DNA of 64,000 nucleotides from positions 6,590,501 through 6,654,500 of the forward strand of contig CATNEN010000034.1 of assembly GCA_950097015.1 (NCBI GenBank), read 5' to 3'. The number at the start of each line of letters is the position of its first letter. Position 1 is the first letter of the stretch. Position numbers and translations under genes: made by a program. The stretch comes from Macrostomum hystrix. Lineage: Eukaryota > Platyhelminthes > Macrostomidae. Below, in pieces: positions 1 to 17,499 of the stretch. The notes under the pieces were generated by a model. That model was not told the DNA's origin and did no database searches. It saw only the letters and a list, made by a program, of their open reading frames with translations.

Positions 1-766
1 AGTATTTGAGAAGCTTGACTAACTAATTTGAGTATATGAGAAGCTTGAGTATCTAAATTGAGTATTTGAGAAGCTTGAGTATCTAAATTGAGTATTTGAG
101 AAGCTTGAGCATCTAAATTGAGTATATGAGAAGCTTGAGTATCTAAATTGAGTATTTGAGAAGCTTGAGTATCTAAATTGAGTATGTTAGAAGGTTGAGC
201 ATCTAAATTGAGTATGTTAGAAGGTTGAGCATCTAAATTGAGTATGTTAGAAGGTTGAGCATCTAAATTGAGTATGTTAGAAGGTTGAGCATCTAAATTG
301 AGTATGTTAGAAGGTTGAGCATCTAAATTGAGTATGTTAGAAGGTTGAGCATCTAAATTGAGTATGTTAGAAGGTTGAGCATCTAAATTGAGTATGTTAG
401 AAGGTTGAGCATCTAAATTGAGTATGTTAGAAGGTTGAGCATCTAAATTGAGTATGTTAGAAGGTTGAGCATCTAAATTGAGTATGTTAGAAGGTTGAGC
501 ATCTAAATTGAGTATGTTAGAAGGTTGAGCATCTAAATTGAGTATGTTAGAAGGTTGAGCATCTAAATTGAGCATGTTAGAAGGTTGAGCTTCTAAATTG
601 AGTATATGAGAAGTTTGAGCACCTAAATTGAGTATATGAGAAGTTTGAGCTTCTAAATTGAGTATATGAGAAGTTTGAGCACCTAAATTGAGTATATGAG
701 AAGTTTGAGCACCTAAATTGAGCATATGAGAAGTTTGAGTTCCAAATTAAGTATCTGAGAAGAGTT
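1..766. repeat. 30-bp minisatellite, about 25 copies
   Basis: A strict 30-bp tandem repeat runs from the window edge. The core is TTAGAAGGTTGAGCATCTAA. The middle copies (about 181-560) are almost identical, while both ends carry diverged variants. Old units at the edges and fresh ones inside fit expansion by slippage or unequal exchange. It probably lies inside an intron of the aPKC gene, whose kinase exon ends at 1613. Confidence 0.95.
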
Positions 767-1142
767 TTTGCATCTTTAGCGTCTCAAAAAAATTAGCTAT
801 AAATCTCATTTTATAATAACTTTCCGAATTCTTCTACTTACAGTAGGCTTTTAGGATGAATTCGACCCTAATGCTAGGAAATTATAGTTGAATAAGGGTG
901 ACTGTGGATCAACTGGATAAATCCAGCATTGAAAGGCGGAACGGGAGGAAGTCAGGCTGAAGGCATTTAGTGACCGACCCCATCCGACAAGCAAAACAAC
1001 ATGGGATTAATTAATTGATTCCTGCCGCTCGTCATCTCCCAATCAACCTGCAATTCCAGCTGTACACTCCGTGGAGTGGGGAGGCTGCGACTCACAGCCA
1101 GGAAATTTCTGCCTCAGCTGCTAGTATCCTAGTTAATGATAA

Positions 1143-1325
1143 GGGGGTCGGTGGAAGAGCGGTCTAACCCGTCTGCCTCTCGCGCCAAGGTTCCCCGAGC
1201 TCGATTCCGCGGCTAGGCCACATTCATATAGGGCGTAGTCCTAGAGAGTGTACACTGCCTGACGATGAACAGGTCAGTTGTACACACCTGTGTGAGTGTG
1301 TGCTCAGGAGTCAGCGAGTATCCTA
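1143..1325 (+). mobile_element. tRNA-derived SINE
   Basis: The stretch starts with a tRNA-like head: an A-box-like segment near 1152-1162 (TGGAAGAGCGG) and a B-box-like segment near 1198-1208 (AGCTCGATTCC), spaced as in a tRNA gene. A body follows, including GTGTACACTGCCTGACGATG and GTGTGCTCAGGAGT. The same body occurs at 29750-29856, so this is a dispersed family. No flanking duplication was identified. It sits in presumed aPKC intron DNA. Confidence 0.6.
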
Positions 1326-1612
1326 CATATTATACAATAGTCCATTTAAGTGTCCCTTGTTGAAAAGTACACAAAATAAATACAAAAACTCCCTCTCTCG
1401 AAGTTCTGCATTGATTTGCCCGTGCTCAATACCTTCTGCTCCGAAATATGATAGGATAAAAATTCCCTATTAGTTTGCCCTGCGCATTTGGGGAGAAATT
1501 CTAAACCAGTGGAGATGGGGATTATTAACCCGTCTCGTTTTCCCATTAGTCTCCAAGCTGTACTATGGATTTCCGGTAAGGTGATGATGCCTGCAGTCGA
1601 GATTTGCCTCAC

Positions 1613-4048
1613 ATCTTCACTTTTCACGTCGACCTTCTTGACCACCTTCATGGCGTAGTGGCGCCTGGTGTCGCGGTGCTCCACCTGCAGCACCTTGCCG
1701 AAGGTGCCCCTGCCGACCACCCTGAGCAGGTTGAACGCGCTCAGCTGAGCCTGCTGATGGCGCTGACTGCTTGAGCACGATGGCTGGGGAATCGCCAATG
1801 CATATGCGAATTGGGAATACAGTCTGTGGACTCAATTTGCTTGTCCCCTCCCATCTTCTCCGATCTCATCCTCCCATCTCATCCTCCCCATCTCATCCTC
1901 CCTATCTCATCCTCCCTATCTCATCCTCTCCCCATCTTATCCTCTCCCCATCTTATCTTCTCCTATCTCAGCTTCTCCCATCTCATCCTCCCTATCTCAT
2001 CCTCTCCCCATCTTATCCTCTCCCCATCTTATCTTCTCCGATCTCAGCTTCTCCCATCTCATCCTCCCTATCTCATCCTCCCTATCTCATCCTCTCCCCA
2101 TCTTATCCTCTCCCCATTTTATCTTCTCCTATCTCAGCTTCTCCCATCTCATCCTCCCTATCTCATCCTCCCTATCTCATCCTCTCCCCATCTTATCCTC
2201 TCCCCATCTTATCTTCTCCGATCTCAGCTTCTCCCATCTCATCCTCCCTATCTCATCCTCCCTATCTCATCCTCTCCCCATCTTATCCTCTCCCCATCTT
2301 ATCTTCTCCTATCTCAACTTCTCCCATCTTATCTTCTCCCATCTCAACTTCTCCCATCTCATCCTCCCTATCTCATCCTCTCCCCGTCTCATATTCTCCC
2401 ATCTAATTTTCTCCTATCTCAGCTTCTCCCATCTTATCTTCTCCCATCTCAGCTTCTCCCATCTCATCCTCCCTATCTCATCCTCTCCACATCTTATCCT
2501 CTCCCCATCTCATCCTCTCCCCATCTCATCCTCTCCCCATCTAATCATCCCCCCATCTTATCTTCTCCCATCTCATATTCTCCCATCTCATATTCTCCCA
2601 TCTCATCTTCTCCCATCTCATATTCTCCCATCTCATCTTCTCACATCTCATCTTCTCACATCTCATCCTCCCTATCTCATAATCTCCCATCTCATATTCT
2701 CCCATCTCATCTTCTCCCATCTCATCTTCTCCCATCTCATCTTCTCACATCTCATCCTCCCTATCTCATAATCTCCCATCTCATATTCTCTGATCTCATC
2801 CTCTCCCATCTTATCTTCTCCCATTTCATTCTCTCCCCATCTCATCTTCTCCAATCTCACCCTCTCCCCATCTCACCCTCTCCCCTCCCATGCTCCCTCG
2901 TCTTATCCTCCCCTATCTCACCCCGATCCACTCTCATCCTCTCTCCCTTCTGCCTCCTCCAATCCGTATCCCTAGAATTTTATCTCTCTCTGTCTTCATT
3001 GTCATTTCTCTATTTTTATTCGAATCCCCAGCCAGCAGCGAATGACCCAATTCCTCTCTCCCTAATCCCGCATAGCAACAACTTTCAGCTCACCAAAGCC
3101 TTTTCATAGAAACTTGGCTCACGGATTTCCTGCTCAGAGCAGAACTGCTCAATCTGAAATCGATAGATATTTTTAAAGCTGAATTAGTATTAAACAATGC
3201 TATTGAAGCAAGACTTGCACGCGGCAACCTGTCTACATTTAAGCCGCACCTTAGCCGCGCTTGCCCTGCTGAGAACACCTGAGTCACTGTTGGACTTTTT
3301 CACTGAGGCTGCGGTTTCTGGGGCTGCTGTTGATTGCTGCTGCGGCTGACAAAGCACCTGACATTGATTGAAGGACGAATTAGAAATTAGGGGAGATTTT
3401 AGTGTTGAAATAGAGGGGTGAGGGAGATTGCAGAGAGCAAGGCATGGGAGAAGGTATAAGTTAGCGGGTGAAGCTCACTGTTGACTCGACGCCGGGCTTT
3501 TCTGCTTCCCCGTCGTCTCCTCTGCAGACGCCGCGCAGCAGCCGGCAGCAGCGCCGATGCACCCGAAGGCGGCAGCGCTCGCAGCGGAGACAGCCGCCGC
3601 CGCCGCCTCCGCCACCGTCGCAGACGCTGCAGATCCCGGCATTTCCACAGTTGGCAGCAACCCCTACCATAGACTTCATCGCGTGTCCCCGCACCACCAG
3701 AAGCTCCTTGGCTCGCCGGACCGCCGCCTGCCGGTAGAGTTCTGGCGTCTCGTCGACGCACAGGCCGCCCGGAGCCGGTGGCCGGCCGTGCAGCACCCAG
3801 AAGGTCGCCAGATCGTTCTTCGGCGTCAGACGGAAAGCTTCGACAGTTTCCAGATCGGATGACACGGTGCAGGCGTCTTGCTCGGCGTCTCGCCATTTCA
3901 ACGTCAACGACTGGTCGGCCGAGAGGGCGAGGGCTCGCCTAGCGAGGTCGAGCAGTTCGGCGTAGCTAGACAAAGCCTTCGGATGCAGCAGGGCAAGGTA
4001 GGCCCGGCCATTGTAAAGTAGCCGCGCACTCAGATTTTGAGGCTGCAT
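1613..4048 (-). CDS. aPKC: atypical protein kinase C, 5' part (partial)
   Basis: Two exons are visible, at 3479-4048 and 1613-1783; the rest lies left of the window. The start is ATG at 4048. Residues 8-80 form a PB1 domain with an aPKC-like acidic segment (DAEQDACTVSSDLETVEAF). Residues 104-116 resemble the pseudosubstrate (YRQAAVRRAKEL). Residues 122-175 are a C1-type zinc finger with an inserted Gly8 run (145-152). Exon 2 holds the kinase P-loop GRGTFGKV (214-221) and the ATP-binding lysine in AMK (234-236). Exon 1 ends ACA|GTGAGC and exon 2 ends GAT|GTGAGG; both junctions are phase 0. In animals aPKC binds Par6 through PB1 and sets cell polarity. The linker between C1 and kinase is much shorter than in vertebrates, so a small exon may be missed. 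Confidence 0.88.
1846..2886. repeat. pyrimidine-rich minisatellite in aPKC intron 1
   Basis: Units of 14-16 bp of the type ATCTCATCCTCCCT and ATCTTATCCTCTCCCC repeat for about 1 kb, with a higher-order period near 90 bp in 1980-2340. The plus strand is almost pure C/T plus scattered A. The array fills most of the intron between the kinase exon and the PB1/C1 exon. Long open frames on both strands are a by-product of the repeat. Confidence 0.95.
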
Positions 4049-9959
<5,911 letters not shown>

Positions 9960-10119
9960 GTCAGTCCGCTTGAAATATACTTAGATTTTTCCGTTTTTAG
10001 CTGTAAGAAGAGCTTGAATTTAGAATACACGATCCGTTTTTTTCCAGGAAATAAATAAATTTAAAACTGTATATCTTTGCCAGTTTGGGGATTACTTCAG
10101 CAATATTTTGAATATAAAT

Positions 10120-10432
10120 CGTTAATAGGGGGATAACTTCCCAATAGGTTGGGGATAAATTGCCAATAGGTTGGGGATAACTTCCCAATAGGTTGGGGAT
10201 AAATTGCCAATAGGTTGGGGATAAATTCCCAATAGGTTGGGGATAAATTGCCAATAGGTTGGGGATAACTTCCCAATAGGTTGGGGATAAATTGCCAATA
10301 GGTTGGGGATAACTTCCCAATAGGTTGGGGATAAATTGCCAATAGGTTGGGGATAACTTCCCAATAGGTTGGGGATAAATTGCCAATAGGTTGGGGATAA
10401 CTTCCCAATAGGTTGGGGATAAATTGCCAATA
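10120..10432 (+). repeat. 22-bp minisatellite after TMEM144 exon 5
   Basis: Units with core CCAATAGGTTGGGGATAA alternate between two variants (ending CTT or ATTG), giving a 44-bp double unit. The array lies where the last TMEM144 intron would be expected. Confidence 0.92.
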
Positions 10433-10844
10433 GATGGAGGATAATTCACCAACTGTTGTTTTTTATCACCAGAAAGGCGTGATGATTTTACGGCTTGTAT
10501 TTACAACACATCGCAGCAAAAATTTCTTGAACAAATTTCCAACTCCGATAAAAACAGGGCGCCAGAAATCTAGTCCTACTCAGCATTGCGATCTGCATGA
10601 GCGCCTGCGGCAGCATCCTGAATGGCCTATCAAAATCTTGACTCTTTATGGCGCGATTAAACCTGACTTTACTAATAGTATAAGTGGCAAACAATGTGTA
10701 ATTTAGTGAACAACCCTAACGAGAAGGGATTTGCTCCACATTGAGAGGTAATAAAAATATACAAAAGGTTATATTTTCATTAAAAAATAACTTCTGTATA
10801 TGCATCGTCAATTATTTTGGAGTTTGGGAAGGTTCACGCCCCAC

Positions 10845-11825
10845 TTAGGAGGATAGAGAGGGGCGTAAGGTGGTTGTTAAAAGGAGGGGTGCGAGGATAG
10901 AGTGGGGCCGACGCGCTCGCCAGGCAGGGCAGAGGCCTTCCGCAGGACGAGGTTCGCGTCCACGCGGGGGCCATCCGGGCAGCAGTCCGACAGTATCTAG
11001 CCAGGGAGGCCAGGGCGATCTACACCAAGGAGGTCCCGGCGGAGCACCCGCACAGACAGTGCATGGGCTTGCCCGCTCCCGCTCGGGCCGCGGGTCGCGG
11101 AGGTGGCCCTTTTGCAGCTCCGGGCCAACCGGGCCCCCTTCCTCCAAGCCACGCAGCATCGTTGGGGCCGGACGGCGAGCCCCGAGTGTCCCCACTGTCA
11201 GGCCCCAGTTGAAGACTCCGCGCACTTCCTGCTGGTCTGCTCCCGGTGGCAGACAGAGCGTCAGCGGTTCCTCAACGGGGCTTCCTCGATGTCCCTACTG
11301 CAAGAGCACCCGGAGCGGGTGCGGGCCTACCTGGAGGCGACGGGCGCGCTTGCGTCTTTAGGCCGGCGGGCCAGTAAAGAAGAAGAAAAAGAAGGATAGA
11401 GTGAGGCGTGAGGTGGTTGCTAGAAGGCGTTGTGCTAGGACAGAGTGGAGCGTAAGATGGTTGTTAAAAGGATTGTTGCGAGGATAGAGTGAGACGTAAG
11501 GTGGTTGTTAGAAGGCGTTGTGCTAGGACAGAGTGGGGCGTAAGATGGTTGTTAAAAGGATTGGTGCTAGGATAGAGTGAGACGTGAGGTGGTTGTTAGA
11601 AGGCGTTGTGCTAGGACAGAGTGGAGCGTAAGATGGTTGTTAAAAGGAGGGGTACGAGGATGGAGTGAGGCGTGGGGAGGCTGTTGAAAGGAGGGCGTGG
11701 GGATAGAGTGGGGCGTGAGGTGGTTGTTGGACAGATGGGTGCAGGGATAGAGTGGGGCGTGAGGTGGTTGTTGGACAGATGGGTGCAGGGATAGAGTGGG
11801 GCGTGAGTTGGTTGTTTGATGGAGC
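10845..11825 (+). repeat. about 43-bp minisatellite split by a LINE fragment
   Basis: Units contain GGATAGAGTGAGGCGTGAGG and TGGTTGTTAGAAGG. It is the same family as the TMEM144 intron 3 array. The array is interrupted from about 10908 to 11392 by a retroelement fragment, and units resume directly after it. Confidence 0.88.
10908..11392 (+). mobile_element. non-LTR retrotransposon 3' fragment (R1/I/Jockey-like)
   Basis: GC-rich sequence unlike its flanks encodes the end of an RNase H-like domain (ADALARQGRGL) in one frame. After a frameshift near 11090 it encodes a zinc-knuckle-like C-terminus (ECPHCQAPVEDSAHFLLVC) typical of LINE open reading frames. It ends with an A-rich tail, AAAGAAGAAGAAAAAGAA. 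It is truncated at the 5' end and inserted in a minisatellite. A flanking GGATAGAGTG on both sides could be a target-site duplication, but the array itself also supplies that sequence. Clade assignment is tentative. Confidence 0.75.
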
Positions 11826-12137
11826 TGGTACTAGTGGCTATATCAAGGTTTAAAGAAAGAACAAGTAAAAGCCAATAAGTCAAGACTTATTGTAGAAGTG
11901 TTCAATTACAGTAACATGGATATTAAAGAATTCCATAGTGAACAGAAAACGATGTATAAGTTTTTAAAATTTAAGCATAGCTATTCGTCTCTCGCAAAGC
12001 TATTTTCTAAAGTATGGGTGCTATCGCAAATAAATGTACTATTGCAACATATTAACATTATGCCAAATACAACAACGTGCGTGCGTGGAGTCAATCAGTC
12101 GATTAGTTATTCACTTTAATTGATGATATGCGCATAT
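11826..12137. other. AT-rich intergenic stretch
   Basis: I see no gene or repeat here. Short open frames lack any recognisable motif. It lies between the convergent TMEM144 and PLPP6 genes. Confidence 0.5.
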
Positions 12138-12143
12138 TTTATT
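12138..12143 (-). terminator. candidate PLPP6 polyadenylation signal
   Basis: AATAAA on the minus strand lies about 180 bases downstream of the PLPP6 stop codon, in AT-rich sequence. Confidence 0.4.
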
Positions 12144-12321
12144 ACGATTATTTTTAAAATAAGCAAAAAAGCAAAGAATACCAAAAGAAAGACTGCATTC
12201 ACCGAATACACTATGAATTGCTTCCAGCAGCTACAGTTTGTGTAGAACAGACAGCCCAAGTAGAACTCAAACTAAGCCCAGTTCCCAAATCCCATCCCAT
12301 ACATCCAGAATCCCATCAATT

Positions 12322-13800
12322 TCAAGCCATCCCAGCCGCAGCCGTGAGCAGGCCGGCCAGCCTGCGGCTGAGCTCCAGTCCGGGAAGATAAGGCCACACG
12401 GCGCTGGCTTCCAGGCAGCCAATCAGAAATCCGCACCCGACGTCCAATGGGAAGTGCCGGCCAAGCAGCACCCGGGAGGCCGGCACAGTCAGCAGCCACA
12501 GGGCGGCTAGCGGATGCAGGCGGCTGCTGAACTGCAGCAGGCAGAGCATCATGCCGCACTTGCTGGCGTGACCAGACGGAAACGAATAGTGGTCCACGGA
12601 CACTGTGGCCGTCATGTCCGCTGCGTGGTTCTTGCCTGAACGAATTGCAGGATACTAATATAGGGCACTAATATAATGCCCATAAATTTAAATTAATCCC
12701 TATTTGCACTAAATCCTCAAATCAAAATTTAATATCAAGCCCTGCAACCAGACCATCCAGATCCCCTATCGGATCTAACTCTGCACCCAGATCTCCAATG
12801 GGATCTAACTCCGCACCCAGATCCCCAATGGGATCTAACTCCGCACCCAGATCTCCAATGGGATCTAACTCCGCACCCAGATCCCCAATAGGATCTAACT
12901 CCGCACCCAGATCTCCAATGGGATCTAACTCTGCACCCAGATCTCCAATGGGATCTAACTCCGCACCCAGATCTCCAATAGGATCTAACTCCGCACCCAG
13001 ATCTCCAATAGGATCTAACTCTGCACCCAGATCTCCAATGGGATCTAACTCCGCACCCAGATCTCCAATGGGATCTAACTCCGCACCCAGATCTCCAATG
13101 GGATCTAACTCCGCACCCAGATCTCCAATGGGATCTAACTCCGCACCCAGATCCCCAATGGGATCTAACTCCGCACCCAGATCTCCAATAGGATCCAACT
13201 CCGCACCCAGATCCCCAATCGGATCTAACTCCGCACCCAGATCCCCAATCGGATCTAACTCCGCACCCAGATCCCCAATCGGATCTAACTCCGCACCCAG
13301 ATCCCCAATGGGATCTAACTCCGCACCCAGATCCCCAATCGGATCTAACTCCGCACCCAGATCCCCAATCGGATCTAACTCCGCACCCAGATCCCCAATG
13401 GGATCTAACTCCGCACCCAGATCCCCAATGGGATCTAACTCCGCACCCAGATCCCCAATGGGATCTAACTCCGCACCCAGATCCCCAATCGGATCTAACT
13501 CCGCACCCAGATCCCCAATGGGATCAAGCTCTGCTAACCTGGCCTTCGTCGCCGAAACGCGGCCTTCAGGCAGCCGACCAGCAGCAGGTCGAAGAGCTGG
13601 CTGGTGAAGAGCCGCAGCCACAGCAGCTGACAGTCAGCTCCGCCAACCCGCAGGGCGAACAGAATCGCCAGCAGCGGCAGCAGCAGCCCTGCGTGGGCGG
13701 ACACCTCTAGCAAAACTGCGACTCGACGGAGAGGTGCTCCTGGCCGAGCCAGCAGCGACAGCCGGTCGGACAGAGCGGCATCCAGCTCAAGCACCCGATC
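12322..13800 (-). CDS. PLPP6: polyisoprenoid diphosphate/phosphate phosphohydrolase (PAP2 family)
   Basis: Two exons are recognised: 13539-13800 (acceptor CCATTAG, donor CCAG|GTTAGC) and 12322-12635 (acceptor TTCAG). They join in phase and encode 191 residues. All three PAP2 phosphatase motifs are present: KAAFRRRRPG at the first exon's end, HYSFPSGHA, and SRVLLGRHFPLD. The context (DMTATVSVDHYSFPSGHA) matches PLPP6 rather than other PAP2 proteins. PLPP6 is an ER/nuclear-envelope enzyme that removes phosphate from presqualene and isoprenoid diphosphates. The N-terminal exon, poorly conserved in the family, was not found. The intron between the two exons is a 30-bp minisatellite. Confidence 0.87.
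12768..13530 (-). repeat. 30-bp minisatellite in PLPP6 intron
   Basis: About 25 nearly perfect 30-bp units with core GGATCTGGGTGCGGAGTTAG (minus strand) begin about 20 bases after the donor at 13538. Because 30 is a multiple of three, the array is open in several frames and reads ELDPIGDLGA on the minus strand. It is intronic and not expected to be translated. Confidence 0.95.
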
Positions 13801-13949
13801 CTAATGGCCACAGTCAAGGCGATAGGGGAAAAGATAATAATGATTTGGGAGATTTATCGTGTTTTGCCTCGTCTAAGGGTCTCTAACTTTCAGTGAGGCT
13901 TTTTAGGTGTTTTGGATATTAAAGGTCAGGCGTTTTGGGAATTTGGAAT

Positions 13950-14530
13950 CCCACCGGTCAGGTGATTGATTTGGGAATTAGGAATCTCAGAGGCCAGGTG
14001 ATTGATTTGGGAATTAGGAATCTCAGAGGCCAGGTGATTTGGGAATTAGGAATCTCAGAGGTCAGGTGATTTGGGAATTAGGAATCTCAGAGGTCAGGTG
14101 ATTTGGGAATTAGGAATCTCAGAGGTCAGGTGATTGATTTGGGAATTAGGAATCTCAGAGGTCAGGTGATTGATTTGGGAATTAGGAATCTCAGAGGTCA
14201 GGTGATCGATTTGGGAATTAGGAATCTCAGAGGCCAGGTGATTGATTTGGGAATTAGGAATCTCAGAGGTCAGGTGATTGATTTGGGAATTAGGAATCTC
14301 AGAGGCCAGGTGATTGATTTGGGAAATAGGAATCTCAGAGGTCAGGTGATTGATTTGGGAATTAGGAATCTCAGAGGCCAGGTGATTGATTTGGGAATTA
14401 GGAATCTCAGAGGCCAGGTGATTGATTTGGGAATTAGGAATCTCAGAGGCCAGGTGATTGATTTGGGAATTAGGAATCTCAGAGGCCAGGTGATTGATTT
14501 GGGAATTAGGAATCTCAGAGGCCAGGTGTT
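13950..14530 (+). repeat. 36-bp minisatellite upstream of PLPP6 exon
   Basis: Units contain GATTTGGGAATTAGGAATCT and CAGAGGCCAGGTG. Copies at about 14020-14110 lack a short piece and have a 31-bp period. It probably lies in a 5' intron of PLPP6. Confidence 0.93.
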
Positions 14531-14569
14531 TTGGAACCAGGGAATGATGAATTCGGAAATGAGGATCTA

Positions 14570-15160
14570 ACAAATAATGAGGACAGATTTCGGAACTTTT
14601 GGTTTGACTAAAATATCAGGTTAGTCTCGTTTTTCTCCTTTGGGAAGAGGATTTGGGAAAATGTGCGTTTAAATGAGAAAAAGTCGGCTTTAAAGTCCGA
14701 AAGCAAAGATGATCTACTCAGCGCCAAAAATATATTTTTCAACTCAATCGTTGCAATTAGGTAGTTATCCAAAAAATACTCTTAACAAATGAAAAATTAT
14801 GTAGAATAAAGGCTATTGCAAATAGAATCTATAGGTTAAAAGTGCATCTATGGCAGGAATTACCTTTTGAATCGGAACACTAGCATAGATAAATAAGAGA
14901 AAATATGAATTTGAATAATCCTAAATAAATCAATGAATAAAATAAGATAATAGATTAAATTTTCTAACGAAAACTGCAATTATGCAAAAAATTAAAAATA
15001 ATACTAAATACTAATAATATTAAACGACTTCAACATACTGTGCCAACAAGTACATTGACGATAGTGGCATAAAAATTCTGAGCAAAAAACTGGCACATTA
15101 TTGATTGTATCCTTTTGTTAGCACCAAAGGTACGTGCTGGAATACCATGTGTACTTCGTG
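14570..15160. other. AT-rich gene-free stretch
   Basis: No exon, repeat or motif could be recognised. A 5' exon of PLPP6 could be hidden here. Confidence 0.4.
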
Positions 15161-15164
15161 GATG

Positions 15165-15575
15165 AGGGGGCAGGTCTAACGAGTGTACATTGTGGGGGCA
15201 GGTCTAGCGAGTGTACATTTTTTGGGTGAAGAAGCTAGTCTACCGAGCGCACATTGGGGGTGAGGAGGCAGGTCTAGCGAACGTACATTTGGGGGGTGAT
15301 TTGGCAGGTCTAGCAAACGTACATTTGGGGGGTGAGGGGGCAGGTCTAGCGAACGTACATTTGAGGAGTGAGGGGGCAGGTCTAGCGAACGTACATTTGG
15401 GGGGTGGGGGGGCAGGTCTAGCGAACGTACATTTGGGGGGTGAGGGGGCAGGTCTAGCAAACGTACATTTGGGGGGTGAGGGGGCAGGTCTAGCGAACGT
15501 ACATTTGGGGGTGAGGGCAGGCCTTACGAGTGTACATTGGGGTGAGAGGGACAGGTCTATCGAGTGTACATTGGT
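15165..15575 (+). repeat. about 36-bp G-rich minisatellite
   Basis: About eleven units contain GGGGGCAGGTCTAGCGAACG and TACATTTGGGGGGTGA. It lies between PLPP6 and the amidohydrolase-like gene. Confidence 0.9.
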
Positions 15576-15852
15576 GTGATGGAGCTGGTGAACATAGATT
15601 TACATAATCCAAGTTGGTGTACATAGAAACAAAATAGGTCTTGGTCTCTAGCGGAAGATTGGTCGTAGAAACCTTGTCAGGAAAAAAGGAGAAAAATGGA
15701 GCATTCCAACTAGCAATAATAGAATTGGAACTAGAAAAAAGACAAAATATCTAAGAATCACAGAAATGTTATGATAAGAATGATAAGAATAAAAAATTGA
15801 ATTTAAGTACAGCGCAACTTGCGATTTTCTCATAATCTAAGAAGATTAATTC

Positions 15853-17384
15853 TCAATTGTCATCAGTAACGTAGCCGTTTTGCCTGACAAAATCGGCCAA
15901 AGAGTCGGCCAGCATTGAGCAGTACTCATCGGACACAATGCCAGTCTGCTTGCACCTGACAAAGTCTGGATTCTCCAACTGGATGCAATCCACGTGAGCG
16001 CTGCTGTAGTGGTGTACAGTGTACGCACCTGAGTAGTAATTAGCACCTGGGCCCGGACTGCGGCGACCAGGGCTGGGTACCACGGGGACGCTGCGGCTCT
16101 CCAGGTGGGCGCCGAGACTGCACGGACCCGAGATGAGATCCGCCAAGGACTGGCCGGATCTGGACTGCAGACACTTCAGGGTGCTCTGCTCGGCGACGAA
16201 GTGACCGGAGTCCAACAGGCTACCTTTGATGCCGTAGCCGAGCTCCAGCCATTGCTCGGGGTGGTCCTGCAGACAGGTGGCTGATATGATCTAACTGGAT
16301 TATGACCAACCTGGACTATGACCAAACTGGACTATGACCAACTTAGATTATGAGCGACCTGGATTCTGGCCCACCTGGATTATAGTCAACCTAGATTTTA
16401 CGCTCGTAATCAACCTAGATAATGACCAAACTAGATTATGACAAACCTAGGTTATGACCAACCTAGATTACGACCAACCTTGATTATGACCACCTGGACT
16501 ATGACCAGCTGGACTATGACCGCCTGGATTATGACCAACCTAAATTATGATCAACCAAGATTATTACCAACCTTGATTATGACAAACCTAGATTATGACC
16601 AACCTAGGTTATGACCAACCTAGATTACGACCAACCTTGATTATGACCACCTGGACTATGACCGCCTGGATTATGACCAACCTAAATTATGATCAACCAA
16701 GATTATGACCAACCTAGATTATGATCAACCAAGATTATGACCAACCTTGATTATGACAAACCTAGACTATGACAAACCTAGATTATGACCAACCTAGGTT
16801 ATGACCAACCTAGATTACGACCAACCTTGATTATGACCACCTGGACTATGACCACCTGGACTATGACCAACTTAGATTACGACAATCCTAGAATATGACC
16901 ATTCTAGACTAAGACCGAAACTCACTTGTCCATGAAAGTCTAGCAGCAGCGGATAGCCCCGCCGTCTAGCAGTTGTTTCTTCATCGTCAGGCTGACTGGC
17001 GGCCTGCCGCGTGGCCACATCCAGAGCCGCGCGCACCTTGCCGTGATAAGCCCGGTAGGCGGCAAGAGTAGCGGCAGATTCTGATGAGCAAGCTCTGGCC
17101 TCGCTTCGGTTCATATCCACCTTGATCCGGTCTAAATTGTTGATCACCAGGTGTGCTGCCAGGTGGTGCCGATCTAGCAGCAGCTGTCGAACTCTAATAG
17201 TCAGCGGCGCGACCAGATCATCGTTGCAGACAACAACTCCGGGTTGGCTGGGGTCACGGTCGGGCATGTCAGCCGGGCGAAGATGGCCATCGTGTGGACA
17301 GGTCAGCACCAGTGGACAGGAGCCGGCGATGTACATGACCGGCTGCTGCTGCTGCTGCTGCTGCTCGAAGCCGTTGATAGAGGC
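15853..17384 (-). CDS. N-formylglutamate amidohydrolase-like protein
   Basis: Two exons, 16926-17384 and 15853-16266, join in phase 0 (donor GGACAA|GTGAGT, acceptor CTGCAG) and encode 290 residues to a TGA stop. Family motifs are SCPLVLTCPHDG, HLVINNLDRIKVDMNR and LLLDFHGQ followed across the junction by DHPEQWLELGYG. These match the zinc-dependent N-formylglutamate amidohydrolase fold (PF05013), the HutG-type hydrolases of histidine breakdown. A Q7 run opens the first visible exon just after an acceptor-like AGCAG, so at least one short upstream exon with the start codon is missing. The substrate in animals is not established, and the actual activity is inference. Confidence 0.78.
16285..16915 (-). 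repeat. 15-bp minisatellite in amidohydrolase intron
   Basis: Diverged units of GATTATGACCAACCT and variants such as CTGGACTATGACCAC fill the intron. Several multi-unit blocks (near 16430-16560 and 16580-16700) are themselves duplicated. Confidence 0.92.
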
Positions 17385-17499
17385 CTGCTATAAGGTTTGT
17401 TTATCGACACTTTAATAGCAAAACTGATATTTTACTAGACAAACTCGTAGTCAAAAGGAGGTTTATGAGCATGAAGACAGGGAGAATGTTGAGTCACTG

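Noticed and set aside
3090-3287. 65-codon minus frame in aPKC intron 1
   Set aside because: It shows no aPKC linker similarity and no matching splice phase.
10482-10706. Candidate last TMEM144 exon after TTATCACCAG
   Set aside because: The encoded peptide (KGVMILRLVFTTHRSKN...) is not a membrane helix and does not resemble the family C-terminus.
12768-13530. CRISPR-like appearance of regularly spaced repeats
   Set aside because: Units are contiguous, without unique spacers, and the genome is eukaryotic.
12722-13621. 299-codon minus frame with ELDPIGDLGA repeats
   Set aside because: The first part is a shifted frame of the PLPP6 exon and the rest is its intronic 30-bp array.
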